This document shows, one piece after another, positions 17,835 to 27,803 of a DNA stretch of 64,000 bases. Every line of letters begins with the position of its first letter. Position 1 is the stretch's first letter. The translations under genes and the position numbers were made by a program. The notes under the pieces were generated by a model. That model was not told the DNA's origin. It saw nothing but the letters and a program-made list of their open reading frames with translations, and made no database searches. The stretch covers positions 496,001-560,000 of the forward strand of contig NZ_MIES01000033.1 of NCBI RefSeq assembly GCF_003054965.1, read 5' to 3'. The stretch comes from Saccharospirillum sp. MSK14-1 (GTDB lineage: Bacteria; Pseudomonadota; Gammaproteobacteria; Pseudomonadales; Natronospirillaceae).

Positions 17835-20006
17835 ATGACTGATAAAGATTACCAAGCGCCCACCAGTGAAGCCGTCGATGATGGCCTGGTGATTGAAGGC
17901 GTCGACGAAGAAACCATCGAACCCAATCGCCGCTTATTTGAAGGCTGGGTGTTCTGGGGCGTCATGACCCTGGCGGTGATTTTTTCAGGCTTTCACCTCT
18001 ATACCCTGAACATTGCTCCATTGGAAACCTGGACGTTCCGCATCATTCACATCTGTGGTGCGTTGATTCTGGGTTTTCTGTTGTATACCGGCACCCGTTT
18101 CAGTGCCGATGATGAATCTCCGCGACGCTGGACAGCCATCGTCGCAGGCGTGCTGATGTTGCCCGCGCTGTTTGCACTCTACCAAACCGGCGCCATGGCA
18201 CAGATGATGGCCAACGGTGCGATGCGCATCGACCCAGCCGTTGAAGCCAACCTTTATGGCTGGCCGCTGATGGTCGCCACCTTTGGCGGCATTATTTTGA
18301 GCTGGTTCCATCGCAGCCGCCGTTCGGCGTTTTCCTGGCCGGATCTGCAACTGGTGATTTGCGCCATCGCCGCTGCCAGTTACTTCCTGCTGATGTACAA
18401 CACGCCGCTGCGTATGAGTACCGGTACCTCCTTTGCGCCCATCGGCATTTCCTTTGCGGCGGTTGGCGGCATTGCGTTGATCATGGAATTGACGCGTCGT
18501 GTGGCCGGTCTCGCTCTGGTGATCATCGCCTGCATCTTTTTGGGTTACGTATTTGCCGGTCCCTATCTGCCCGGCTTTTTGGGTTACCCGGGTCTGTCGG
18601 TGCAGCGTTTCTTCAGCCAGGTGTATACCGACGCGGGCGTTTTGGGCCCGACCACAGCGGTGTCTTCTACCTACATTATTCTGTTCATTATTTTCGCCGC
18701 CTTTTTGCAGGCCTCGAAAGTGGGCGATTACTTCGTGAATTTCGCCTTTGCCGTGGCCGGTCGTGCACGCGGTGGTCCGGCTAAGGTCGCGATTTTTGCG
18801 TCCGGTCTGATGGGCATGATCAACGGCACCAGCGCCGGTAACGTGGTTTCCACCGGCTCGCTGACCATTCCGTTGATGAAGAAAGTCGGCTACTCGAAAA
18901 AATCTTCCGGTGCAGTGGAAGCGGCGGCCTCGACCGGTGGGCAGATCATGCCGCCGATCATGGGCGCCGGTGCCTTTATCATGGCGGAAATTACCGGTAT
19001 TCCTTATACCGAAATCGCCATTGCCGCGATCATTCCAGCCATTCTGTATTTCGCATCAGTCTACTTTATGGTCGATTTCGAAGCGGCCAAGCTGGGCATG
19101 CGCGGCATGAAGGAAGACGAGATTCCGCGCTTCCGTAAACTGGTGAAACAGGTCTACCTGTTCGCGCCGATCATCATTCTGATTGTCGCCCTCTTTATGG
19201 GGTATTCGGTGATTCGCGCCGGTACCTTGGCGACCGTATCCGCCGCTGTTGTCAGTTGGATTTCACCACACAAAATGGGCATTCGTTCCATTCTGAAAGC
19301 GTTGGAACTGGCGGGCGTGATGTCGATTCAGATCATTGCCGTCTGTGCCTGTGCGGGCGTTATTGTGGGTGTGATTTCACTCACCGGCGTTGGCGCGCGG
19401 TTCTCCGCCTTGCTGCTCGGCCTAGCCGAAACCAGCCAGTTGCTGGCGCTGATCTTCGCCATGTTCATTTCCATCTTGCTGGGTATGGGCATGCCGACCA
19501 CGGCGGCTTATGCGGTCGCTGCATCGGTGGTGGCACCGGGCCTGATTTCGCTCGGTATTGATCCGCTGACGGCGCACTTCTTCGTGTTCTACTTCGCCGT
19601 GGTATCAGCGATTACGCCGCCGGTTGCATTGGCGTCGTACGCAGCGGCCGGTATTTCCGGTGCCAACGCTATGGAAACCTCGACCGCTTCGTTCAAGATT
19701 GGTCTGGCGGCTTTCATCGTGCCCTTTATGTTCTTCTACAATGGCGCGCTGTTGATGAATGCCGACTGGTTTGCCATCAGCCGTGCGTTGATCACCGCCA
19801 CCTTTGGTGTTTATCTGCTGTCTGGTGGTGTGCAGGGCTGGTTTATGCGTCTGGCCGCTAACTGGCCGGTGCGCATCCTGCTGATGGTCGCTGCCTTTGC
19901 CATGATCGAAGGCGGTATCGTCACCGACCTGGTCGGCCTGGCGATTGCCGTGGCAGCCTTCTTTATCCAGAAAGCCCGTGGCGGCCGATTAGCGCCTCAG
20001 GCCTGA
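17835..20006 (+). CDS. TRAP transporter fused permease (DctQM fusion)
   Basis: Inner-membrane carrier of 723 residues. An N-terminal block of about five membrane helices (residues 30-200) stands for the small DctQ-like subunit. It is fused to a DctM-type large subunit (about 200-640) with twelve or so helices. Fusion is the rule for TAXI-associated permeases. Typical DctM motifs are GMINGTSAGNVVSTGSLTIP, AAASTGGQIMPPIMGAGAF and GMGMPTTAAYAVAA. It uses a sodium gradient to import the solute bound by the TAXI protein. The gene is preceded by GAGAAG as ribosome site. Confidence 0.93.
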   Translation: MTDKDYQAPTSEAVDDGLVIEGVDEETIEPNRRLFEGWVFWGVMTLAVIFSGFHLYTLNIAPLETWTFRIIHICGALILGFLLYTGTRFSADDESPRRWTAIVAGVLMLPALFALYQTGAMAQMMANGAMRIDPAVEANLYGWPLMVATFGGIILSWFHRSRRSAFSWPDLQLVICAIAAASYFLLMYNTPLRMSTGTSFAPIGISFAAVGGIALIMELTRRVAGLALVIIACIFLGYVFAGPYLPGFLGYPGLSVQRFFSQVYTDAGVLGPTTAVSSTYIILFIIFAAFLQASKVGDYFVNFAFAVAGRARGGPAKVAIFASGLMGMINGTSAGNVVSTGSLTIPLMKKVGYSKKSSGAVEAAASTGGQIMPPIMGAGAFIMAEITGIPYTEIAIAAIIPAILYFASVYFMVDFEAAKLGMRGMKEDEIPRFRKLVKQVYLFAPIIILIVALFMGYSVIRAGTLATVSAAVVSWISPHKMGIRSILKALELAGVMSIQIIAVCACAGVIVGVISLTGVGARFSALLLGLAETSQLLALIFAMFISILLGMGMPTTAAYAVAASVVAPGLISLGIDPLTAHFFVFYFAVVSAITPPVALASYAAAGISGANAMETSTASFKIGLAAFIVPFMFFYNGALLMNADWFAISRALITATFGVYLLSGGVQGWFMRLAANWPVRILLMVAAFAMIEGGIVTDLVGLAIAVAAFFIQKARGGRLAPQA

Positions 20007-20019
20007 TCGTTCTTCTTAT

Positions 20020-20041
20020 GGCTGCGACGATTGTCGCAGCC
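20020..20041 (+). terminator. Hairpin between TRAP permease and sensor kinase genes
   Basis: GGCTGCGAC and GTCGCAGCC form a perfect nine-base stem with a GATT loop, 13 bases after the permease stop. No T tract follows. It may attenuate transcription into the regulatory genes or protect the upstream mRNA. Confidence 0.55.
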
Positions 20042-20056
20042 TGACCGGGTTAACGG

Positions 20057-21916
20057 ATGTCGCTGAGACACTATTTAACGAACTACCGCTTGCGGTTAAC
20101 GAACTATCGTTTCTGGGTTCTGGTGATTTTTGCCAGCACTTGTTTGCTGTCCTGGGTGGTTGGTTCCTGGGCCGGCTACCGATTGCTCGAACGCGAGAGC
20201 ATTCAGGAATCGTTTCGTTACAGTCAGTTGGTTGCCAACGAATTGAACCGGTATCGGCCCATTCCTGAATTAATGGCGCAACACCCCTTGATGCTGGCCG
20301 TGTTAGAAAACCCCGACAGCGATCAATTGGTGCTTGAAGCCAACGAAGAAATGAAACAAATGGCCAGCATTGTCGCCAGTTCCGACGTCTATTTAATGGA
20401 CCGAACCGGCATGACCATCGCGGCCAACAACTATCAGTTACCCACCAGTTTTATCGGCCGTAATTTTGCCTTCCGGCCGTATTTTCACGAAGCCATGGCA
20501 TCGGCCGATTCGGCCATCTATTTTGCTTTGGGCGTCACTACCGACCAGCGCGGCCTGTATTTTTCACACCCGGTTTTAAATGATGCCGGTGACGCCTTGG
20601 GCGTTGTCGCCATAAAAATTCAGGTCACCGATCTGGAAGACCAATGGCAGCGCCCGGCGGCTTTTACCGAATCGGAAATGGTGGTGCTCGATTTAGACGG
20701 CATCAGTTTCCTGGCCAGCCGTTCCACCTGGTTATACCGCGCCTTCGAACCCATTACTGAGGCGCGCCGCAGCGCTATTTTTGCTGACCGTCGTTACCAC
20801 GATGAAGAGCTGGCACCGATGACCATTGCTGATCAGGGCCGGCCATTGGGCGTCAGTGACTTATCCGAGCGGTTATTGATCGGCGCGGGTGATACCGCTC
20901 GCCCGTACCTCAGTGTCGAAACACCCTTGCCGCAATTGGATTGGCGCTTACGGGTGCTGATTGGCACCGAGCCCGTGCTCTTTACTCAACTGCAATTTTT
21001 AATCGCCGGTACCGTTTTATTTCTCGGTGGTTTTTTAACCTGGCTGTATTTGCGCGAACGCTATCGTCGTGAAGCGGAACTGGCCGAACGTGGCGAGCAA
21101 CTGGAACAGCGCGTAGCCGAACGCACCGCCGATCTGGAAAGCTCCAACCGCCAATTGTTGGCGGAAGTGGCCGAGCGTGAAAAAGCCGAACAGGTATTAA
21201 CCGAAACTCAGCAGGAACTCATTCAGGCCGCCAAGCTGGCGGTGCTGGGTCAGATGTCGGCGGGTTTAAATCACGAGATGAATCAACCACTGACTGCGAT
21301 ACAGGCCTACGCCCGAAACAGCCGCCGTTTTTTGGAGCGCGGAGATCGCGAAACCGTCGATGCCAACCTCAGCGAAATTGTGGCCCTGTGCGATCGCATG
21401 GCGGAATTGACGCGGCAATTTAAAGTCTTTGCGCGCAAATCCGAAGGCCCACCCAGCCCGGTGGATTTGCGCCAGCCCGTCGATGGGGCGCTGAAGATTA
21501 TCAGCGCGCAGGACAACAGCGAAGGCGTGACCTTCGATTGGCAGCGACCCTCGCAACCGGCCTGGGTACACGGAGATTTAATTCGCATCGAACAGGTGCT
21601 GGTGAACTTAATCGCCAACGCCGTGCAAGCCACCGAAGCGGTTGAGCAACCCAAGATCACCATCGATGTGCATAAAAACGGCACTTGTTGGCAATGCCGA
21701 GTGCGCGATAATGGCTCGGGGTTACCGGCCAATACCGAACAATTATTCGAGCCGTTTTTTACTACCAAATCGATGAAGCAGGGTTTGGGTTTGGGGCTGT
21801 CGATATCGCGTCAGATCGTTGATGCACTCGGCGGCCGCCTGGTGGGTCAGAACCGCGCCGATGGACAGGGCGCTGAATTTATTTTGACGCTGACGCAGCG
21901 AGAGGGCACTGCATGA
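20057..21916 (+). CDS. DctB-like sensor histidine kinase
   Basis: Membrane sensor kinase of 619 residues. One membrane helix (about 18-40) leads to a periplasmic tandem-PAS (dCache) region with the DctB-like stretch GRNFAFRPYFHEA near 134-146. A second helix (about 311-331) is followed by a coiled coil (335-390), a HisKA domain with phosphoryl-accepting H406 (NHEMNQPL) and a HATPase domain with NLIANAVQA, DNGSGLP and GLGLGLS. It overlaps the response-regulator gene by four bases. Close linkage to the TAXI-TRAP genes suggests it senses their solute. The N-terminus contains a small in-frame repeat (LTNYR twice). Confidence 0.92.
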   Translation: MSLRHYLTNYRLRLTNYRFWVLVIFASTCLLSWVVGSWAGYRLLERESIQESFRYSQLVANELNRYRPIPELMAQHPLMLAVLENPDSDQLVLEANEEMKQMASIVASSDVYLMDRTGMTIAANNYQLPTSFIGRNFAFRPYFHEAMASADSAIYFALGVTTDQRGLYFSHPVLNDAGDALGVVAIKIQVTDLEDQWQRPAAFTESEMVVLDLDGISFLASRSTWLYRAFEPITEARRSAIFADRRYHDEELAPMTIADQGRPLGVSDLSERLLIGAGDTARPYLSVETPLPQLDWRLRVLIGTEPVLFTQLQFLIAGTVLFLGGFLTWLYLRERYRREAELAERGEQLEQRVAERTADLESSNRQLLAEVAEREKAEQVLTETQQELIQAAKLAVLGQMSAGLNHEMNQPLTAIQAYARNSRRFLERGDRETVDANLSEIVALCDRMAELTRQFKVFARKSEGPPSPVDLRQPVDGALKIISAQDNSEGVTFDWQRPSQPAWVHGDLIRIEQVLVNLIANAVQATEAVEQPKITIDVHKNGTCWQCRVRDNGSGLPANTEQLFEPFFTTKSMKQGLGLGLSISRQIVDALGGRLVGQNRADGQGAEFILTLTQREGTA

Positions 21917-23265
21917 GTCAACGAGCCGTGGTCTTTATCGACGACGAAGCCGACATCCGCCAGGTGATGGCGCAAACGCTGGCGCTGGAAGAACTGCCGG
22001 TCGATTGTTACGCCGATGGTGCCAGCGCCGTGGCTGATTTGTCGGCCGATGAAAACCTCGTCGTGTTGTGCGACTACCACATGCCAGGCATGAATGGTCT
22101 GGACGTGTTGCGCGCGGTGCGCGCCATCGATGACGCCATTCCGGTGGTCATTCTGACCGGTCAGGGTGACATCAGCACCGCCGTAGCAGCCATGCAAGAA
22201 GGCGCTTACGACTTTATTGAAAAGCCGTTTGATCACGACGAGCTCATTGAGCTGCTCAAAAAGGCGCGGGAAAAACGTCAGCTGGCCTTGGAGAACCGCG
22301 AACTGAAAGCGCGCTTGCGTCACTTTGCGCGTCCCGGCCCACGCGTGCTCGGTGAAAGCGCCGGCATGCTGCGGTTAATGACCCAGCTTGACCCCGTGAT
22401 CGATACCTCCGCCGTGGTGTTGCTGAACGGTGAAACCGGCACCGGTAAAGACGCGCTGGCGCGTTATATTCACGAAAACAGCGCGCGCTCCGATCACAAT
22501 TACGTGGCCGTCAATTGCGGCGCCGTACCGGAAAATTTAATTGAGAGTGAACTCTTCGGGCACGAAGCCGGTGCCTTTACCGGTGCCGATAAAAAGCGCA
22601 TTGGTCGTTTTGAACACGCCAGCGGCGGCACCTTGTTTTTGGATGAAGTTGAGTCAATGCCGCTTGGGCTGCAAGTGAAACTGCTGCGCGTTTTGGAAGA
22701 TGGCAAGATCGAACGTCTGGGTTCCAACACCACCCTCGATGTGGATGTGCGCATCATCGCCGCCACCAAAACCGACTTGAAAAAACTCAGCGACGCGGGC
22801 GATTTCCGGGCCGATCTGTATTACCGCCTGAATGTGGTTGAACTGCAAATACCGCCATTGCGTGAACGCAAAGAAGACATTCCGTTGTTGTTCCACCACT
22901 TCGCACTCATTGCCGCGGCCCGTTATGACCGCGAAAGTGTACCGTTGCTGCCCGATCAAACCGCGCGGTTGCTGCATCATTCCTGGCCCGGAAACGTGCG
23001 TGAACTGCGCAACTTAGCCGAGCGTTATGTGTTAATGGGCCCTGCGGCGCTGGATGAAGCCAACGAGCCAACGCAACCGGAAGTCGCCAATCGACGCACA
23101 CTGGCGGAGATGATGGATGGTTTCGAGCGCTCACTGTTGCAATCAGCCTTGCGCGATAACCAGGGTTCGATCAAAGACACCATGGTCAGCCTGGGCTTGG
23201 CACGAAAGACGCTTTACGACAAGATGCGTAAGCATGGGCTGGATAAAGCGGAGTTCAAAGAGTAA
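21913..23265 (+). CDS. DctD-like sigma-54 response regulator
   Basis: Cytoplasmic transcription activator of 450 residues. The receiver domain (1-120) has the acceptor D54 (LCDYHMPG), T81-region LTGQG and K103 region. The AAA+ domain carries Walker A GETGTGKD and the sigma-54 contact loop GAFTGA (in HEAGAFTGADKK), so it should activate RNA polymerase-sigma-54. A Fis-type helix-turn-helix (IKDTMVSLGLARKTLYDKM) ends the protein. Together with the upstream kinase and the near-consensus -24/-12 promoter, this suggests substrate-induced control of the TRAP operon. Confidence 0.94.
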   Translation: MSQRAVVFIDDEADIRQVMAQTLALEELPVDCYADGASAVADLSADENLVVLCDYHMPGMNGLDVLRAVRAIDDAIPVVILTGQGDISTAVAAMQEGAYDFIEKPFDHDELIELLKKAREKRQLALENRELKARLRHFARPGPRVLGESAGMLRLMTQLDPVIDTSAVVLLNGETGTGKDALARYIHENSARSDHNYVAVNCGAVPENLIESELFGHEAGAFTGADKKRIGRFEHASGGTLFLDEVESMPLGLQVKLLRVLEDGKIERLGSNTTLDVDVRIIAATKTDLKKLSDAGDFRADLYYRLNVVELQIPPLRERKEDIPLLFHHFALIAAARYDRESVPLLPDQTARLLHHSWPGNVRELRNLAERYVLMGPAALDEANEPTQPEVANRRTLAEMMDGFERSLLQSALRDNQGSIKDTMVSLGLARKTLYDKMRKHGLDKAEFKE

Positions 23266-23282
23266 TCGGGAGCCACGCATCG

Positions 23283-23747
23283 ATGGTTAAATTACTGTTG
23301 TTGGTGCTGGTCATTGCTCTCATTGCCTACTCTCGGTATCGATGCCGCATGGTCAAGCTACACGGCTATTACGATTTTAAGTCGGCCCAGTTTTACCTGA
23401 TAGATACGCCCAGTGCGTCACCCGTGTTAAGAGTCGCGCCTTTGGCAACGGGCAATATGCCCAGTCATTATGTGATTGAACGGATGGACCCGGTAGAGCC
23501 GGTGCTCGATCTGCTCACATCAAAGGCACGCGATTTTACCTATTGTCTTTATACCCGACACCGCACCTTGGCATTTAATTTTAAAGATACGGACAGGCAA
23601 GATCCCGGTCGGATCAATCTCACTTTAATCGTTCGCTTGAAAGGCCGTTTTCCGCTCAGCCTGAGGCGCTACAAACCTCAGTACAGCAGCGTTATTCGGT
23701 TGTTTCAAAACCTGGATCAACACCTTGAGAAGACCCGTAAAAACTGA
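23283..23747 (+). CDS. Hypothetical membrane-anchored protein
   Basis: A 154-residue protein with one N-terminal hydrophobic helix (residues 3-17, LLLLVLVIALIAY) followed by a basic, mostly beta-predicted soluble part. The basic residues after the helix suggest the soluble part is cytoplasmic. I recognise no family. It starts 17 bases after the DctD-like gene, preceded by GGGAGCC, so it may be co-transcribed with it. Confidence 0.65.
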   Translation: MVKLLLLVLVIALIAYSRYRCRMVKLHGYYDFKSAQFYLIDTPSASPVLRVAPLATGNMPSHYVIERMDPVEPVLDLLTSKARDFTYCLYTRHRTLAFNFKDTDRQDPGRINLTLIVRLKGRFPLSLRRYKPQYSSVIRLFQNLDQHLEKTRKN

Positions 23748-23798
23748 TGGTTTGTTGTGGGCCTGTAGAGTGTTGTCGATTTATAAAAGGATGTATCA

Positions 23799-24239
23799 AT
23801 GCGTAAAGCGCTGATTTTTTTATTACTAACATTCCCGGCGTTATCCATGGCTAATGATTTTTATGTCGGGTTTACGGTTCCCGGTCCTACGCGAGCAGGT
23901 CTAATCATTGGTTATCAATTCAACAATGTGAACAGCGTTGAGCTGGGGCTGTTTCCTGGATTCCCAGAAGCGCTCTCTGTCAGCATCGCTTCAAAAACCT
24001 ATATCGACGAAGAGGATCATTACGTCGTCGCAGGCTATTCAGGGCGGTCAGTGTATGACCGGGGCGAGCGAGGCCCGTTCCTGGCAGTCGGTCGGGAATT
24101 TTTTATTGATAGACACAATGCCTGGTCAATGCCTGTAGAAGTTGGTGGTGGTCTGGGGTACAGCGATTCGGATGATACCTGGGGCTTTATGGGGGTCTAC
24201 AGTTTCGGGTGGTTATATGGTGTTTACCGGCCTGAATAA
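23799..24239 (+). CDS. Small secreted beta-rich protein, possible outer-membrane barrel
   Basis: A 146-residue protein with a signal peptide ending LSMA-N. The remainder alternates glycines and aromatics (FYVGFTVPGP, GLIIGYQFNN, VEVGGGLGYS, YSFGWLYGVYR), the pattern of short transmembrane beta strands or a lipocalin-like barrel. It ends with aromatic residues, as outer-membrane proteins often do. No family recognised. A start at 23799 is supported by AAAGGATG just upstream. A terminator follows. Confidence 0.65.
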   Translation: MRKALIFLLLTFPALSMANDFYVGFTVPGPTRAGLIIGYQFNNVNSVELGLFPGFPEALSVSIASKTYIDEEDHYVVAGYSGRSVYDRGERGPFLAVGREFFIDRHNAWSMPVEVGGGLGYSDSDDTWGFMGVYSFGWLYGVYRPE

Positions 24240-24272
24240 TTGAACGTTCGTTGTACTTAAACGTTGCTTTTT

Positions 24273-24295
24273 AAGCGATAGAAAATCGCTTTTTT
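24273..24295 (+). terminator. Intrinsic terminator after the small beta-rich protein gene
   Basis: AAGCGAT and ATCGCTT form a stem with a five-base loop, followed by six T. Confidence 0.8.
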
Positions 24296-24540
24296 CAAGA
24301 AGCATCAGCCCCCGTTAAAGCATCCATCACGACATTCTCGGTCCATAATCTGGCGCTCACCCGTGCGCTGGCCACTGCCCTAGGTGCCGTGCTCAATCAC
24401 TGGGTTTCAAAGGTCATCGGTGGCATTGAGGTAACGCTGAATCACTCGAACAGCGGTTAAATCGCCGGGATGTTGATCTGGGTCAGATCGGCCTGGCCCG
24501 GTTTTCCGTTTAATAGCAGCCCGCTCACTGTCTGTACTGC
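24296..24540. other. Gene-free spacer upstream of trhP with a possible coding remnant
   Basis: No complete gene is visible. One plus-strand frame stays open for about 60 codons to a TAA at 24458-24460. Its translation looks protein-like (LALTRALATALGAVLNHWVS) but there is no start codon with a ribosome site. It may be a fragment of a decayed gene or simply a leader. I find no tRNA or clear riboswitch here. Confidence 0.35.
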
Positions 24541-25905
24541 GTGCCTGAATTGACTCATTTTACCCCCGAACTCCTGTCTCCCGCTGGCAGCCTGAAAAAC
24601 ATGCGCTATGCCTTCGCCTATGGCGCCGATGCGGTTTATGCCGGTCAGCCGCGCTACAGCCTGCGCGTACGTAACAATGAATTCGACCACGCCAACCTGA
24701 AGATCGGTATCGATGAAGCCCATGCATTGGGTAAGCGGTTTTATGTGGTGTGCAATATCCAACCGCATAACGCCAAGCTGAAAACCTTTATCCGCGATCT
24801 AGCGCCGGTGGTGGAGATGGCGCCCGATGCACTGATTATGTCGGACCCCGGTTTAATCATGATGGTGCGCGAGGCCTTTCCGGACATGCCGATTCATCTG
24901 TCGGTACAGGCCAATGCGGTGAACTGGGCGTCGGTTAAATTCTGGGCCGGGCAGGGCATTGAACGGGTCATTTTATCGCGTGAACTTTCGCTCGATGAAA
25001 TTGCCGATATCCGCGAACACTGTCCGGACACGGAACTGGAAGTTTTTGTGCACGGCGCGTTGTGCATGGCGTATTCCGGGCGCTGTTTGTTGTCGGGTTA
25101 TATGAACCGGCGCGATCCGAATCAGGGAACCTGCACCAATGCCTGTCGTTGGTCGTACTCCGTTGAACCGGGTCATGAAGACGACACCGGTCAGATCGTG
25201 GAGGTCGTTGAGCCAACACTGGGCGAAGGCCCGGTTCACAGCGAACCGGTGCTGATCACCGAAGCCAATCGGTCCGACGAAACCATGACCGCGTTCGAAG
25301 ACGAGCACGGTACCTACATTTTTAATTCGCGCGATCTGCGCGCGGTGCAACACGTTGAACGCCTCACCCAACTGGGCGTTCATTCGTTAAAGATTGAAGG
25401 CCGCACTAAGTCATTCTATTACTGCGCGCGCACCGCTCAGGTGTACCGCCAAGCCATCGATGATGCGGTTGCCGGAAAACCCTTCGATGACAGCCTGATG
25501 GGCACCCTGGAAAACCTGGCGCATCGCGGTTACACCGAAGGTTTTTTGCGCCGCCATACCCACGATGCGTATCAGAATTATGACTACGGCCATTCGGTGT
25601 CTGAACAGCAACAGTTTGTTGGCGAGTTCAGCGGTGAACGTCACGATGGCTGGGCCGAGGTGATTGTTAAAAATAAATTTTGCAGCGGCGACAGCCTGGA
25701 ACTGATGACGCCACAAGGCAATGTCACCTTCACACTGCGAGTCATGCGCAATGCTCAGGGTGCAGAAATAGACGACGCTAAAGGCAGTGGTCACCGCGTC
25801 TTTATCTCATTGCCGGAAGACATCAATCTGGAATACGCCTTGTTGATGCGCAACTTCAAACCCGGGCAAACCACCCGTAAGGCACAAACTCAGGGCGCAG
25901 CCTGA
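24541..25905 (+). CDS. trhP: tRNA 5-hydroxyuridine synthesis protein TrhP (YegQ, U32 family)
   Basis: Takes part in forming 5-hydroxyuridine at the wobble position (U34) of tRNAs, the precursor of cmo5U. 454 residues. Very close to E. coli YegQ as I remember it: ELLSPAGSLKNMRYAFAYGA at the start, SVQANAVNWASVKFW, the U32 signature EVFVHGALCMAYSGRCLLSG, and CTNACRW. The conserved cysteines of the U32 core could hold an iron-sulfur cluster. The start is GTG at 24541; an alternative TTG lies nine bases on. It overlaps the ferredoxin gene by one base, which points to joint function. Confidence 0.95.
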   Translation: MPELTHFTPELLSPAGSLKNMRYAFAYGADAVYAGQPRYSLRVRNNEFDHANLKIGIDEAHALGKRFYVVCNIQPHNAKLKTFIRDLAPVVEMAPDALIMSDPGLIMMVREAFPDMPIHLSVQANAVNWASVKFWAGQGIERVILSRELSLDEIADIREHCPDTELEVFVHGALCMAYSGRCLLSGYMNRRDPNQGTCTNACRWSYSVEPGHEDDTGQIVEVVEPTLGEGPVHSEPVLITEANRSDETMTAFEDEHGTYIFNSRDLRAVQHVERLTQLGVHSLKIEGRTKSFYYCARTAQVYRQAIDDAVAGKPFDDSLMGTLENLAHRGYTEGFLRRHTHDAYQNYDYGHSVSEQQQFVGEFSGERHDGWAEVIVKNKFCSGDSLELMTPQGNVTFTLRVMRNAQGAEIDDAKGSGHRVFISLPEDINLEYALLMRNFKPGQTTRKAQTQGAA

Positions 25906-26159
25906 TGGCGTTAATGATTAACGAGCGGTGCATCAATTGCGATATGTGCGAACCGGAATGCCCGAACGAAGCCATTGCCATGGGCGATTGGCAGTACCAA
26001 ATTGATCCAAATTTATGCACTGAATGCAAAGGGCATTACGACGCACCCACCTGCCAGACGGTGTGCCCGATCAGTCGGTGCGTGGTGCCCGACCCCCAGC
26101 GTCGCGAAAGCGAGGACGAACTCTTTGATAAATTCGTCGCTCTGCAAGGTCTGATGTGA
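25905..26159 (+). CDS. yfhL: YfhL family 4Fe-4S dicluster ferredoxin
   Basis: Small electron carrier of 84 residues. Two cluster-binding motifs are visible: CINCDMCEPECP (residues 8-19) and CTECKGHYDAPTCQTVCP, the second with the insert typical of the YfhL/alvin family. The start MALMINERCINC matches E. coli YfhL. The ATG shares one base with the trhP stop codon (TGATG), so translation is coupled. A role as electron donor to TrhP is inferred from this arrangement. Confidence 0.95.
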   Translation: MALMINERCINCDMCEPECPNEAIAMGDWQYQIDPNLCTECKGHYDAPTCQTVCPISRCVVPDPQRRESEDELFDKFVALQGLM

Positions 26160-26225
26160 ATAGTAGCGTCACCTGAGTACAGGCTATGATGCCCGCTTCC
26201 AACCCAGCGCGGCTGAACAGATGCA

Positions 26226-26759
26226 ATGAACATTCCGGTGCTTGAAACAGAACGTTTGCGCTTGCGAGCGTTCACTCAAAACGACGCAGAAAATTTTGCT
26301 GCCCTGAATGCCAACGCTGACTTTACGCGGTTTCTCGGTCAGGGTGAGCCCATCGATGCCGCTGCTAGCTGGCGAGTCATGGCGACCATCGTTGGGCATT
26401 GGCAATTACTTGGTTACGGCCTTTGGCTGGTGGAAGAAAAAGACAGCGGACGTTTTGTGGGTCGGGTCGGTTTGTTGAACTTGCCGGGTTGGCCCGGTAT
26501 CGAAGTCGGTTGGGGCATTGCGCCGGAGTTCTGGAGTCGCGGTTACGCCTTTGAGGCGGCGGTCGCGGCCATGCGCTGGGGCTTTGATGAGTTAAAGCTC
26601 GATGAATTAATCAGCCTGATCCACCCCGATAACCAAGCCTCAAAAAAACTCGCGCTGCGGGTGGGTGAACGCTTCCGCAATCAACAGGATGTGGCTGGCA
26701 AATGGTGCGACATCTACACCATTGATCGAGCTGAATTTTATCAACGCCATCCGGCTTAA
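26226..26759 (+). CDS. GNAT family N-acetyltransferase (RimJ-like)
   Basis: A 177-residue acetyltransferase of the RimJ/RimL subgroup. The opening VLETERLRLRAFTQNDAENF, the GWGIAPEFWSRGYAFEA acetyl-CoA region (residues 97-113, equivalent to motif A) and the HPDNQASKKLALRVG motif B are typical. These enzymes acetylate N-termini or small amines with acetyl-CoA; the target here is unknown. The gene stands alone between yfhL and the aminopeptidase gene. Confidence 0.88.
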   Translation: MNIPVLETERLRLRAFTQNDAENFAALNANADFTRFLGQGEPIDAAASWRVMATIVGHWQLLGYGLWLVEEKDSGRFVGRVGLLNLPGWPGIEVGWGIAPEFWSRGYAFEAAVAAMRWGFDELKLDELISLIHPDNQASKKLALRVGERFRNQQDVAGKWCDIYTIDRAEFYQRHPA

Positions 26760-26793
26760 CGGATTGGCTTTATCAGCGCAGGTGACGTGCTAG

Positions 26794-27792
<999 letters not shown>

Positions 27793-27803
27793 ACGGAGCA
27801 ACC

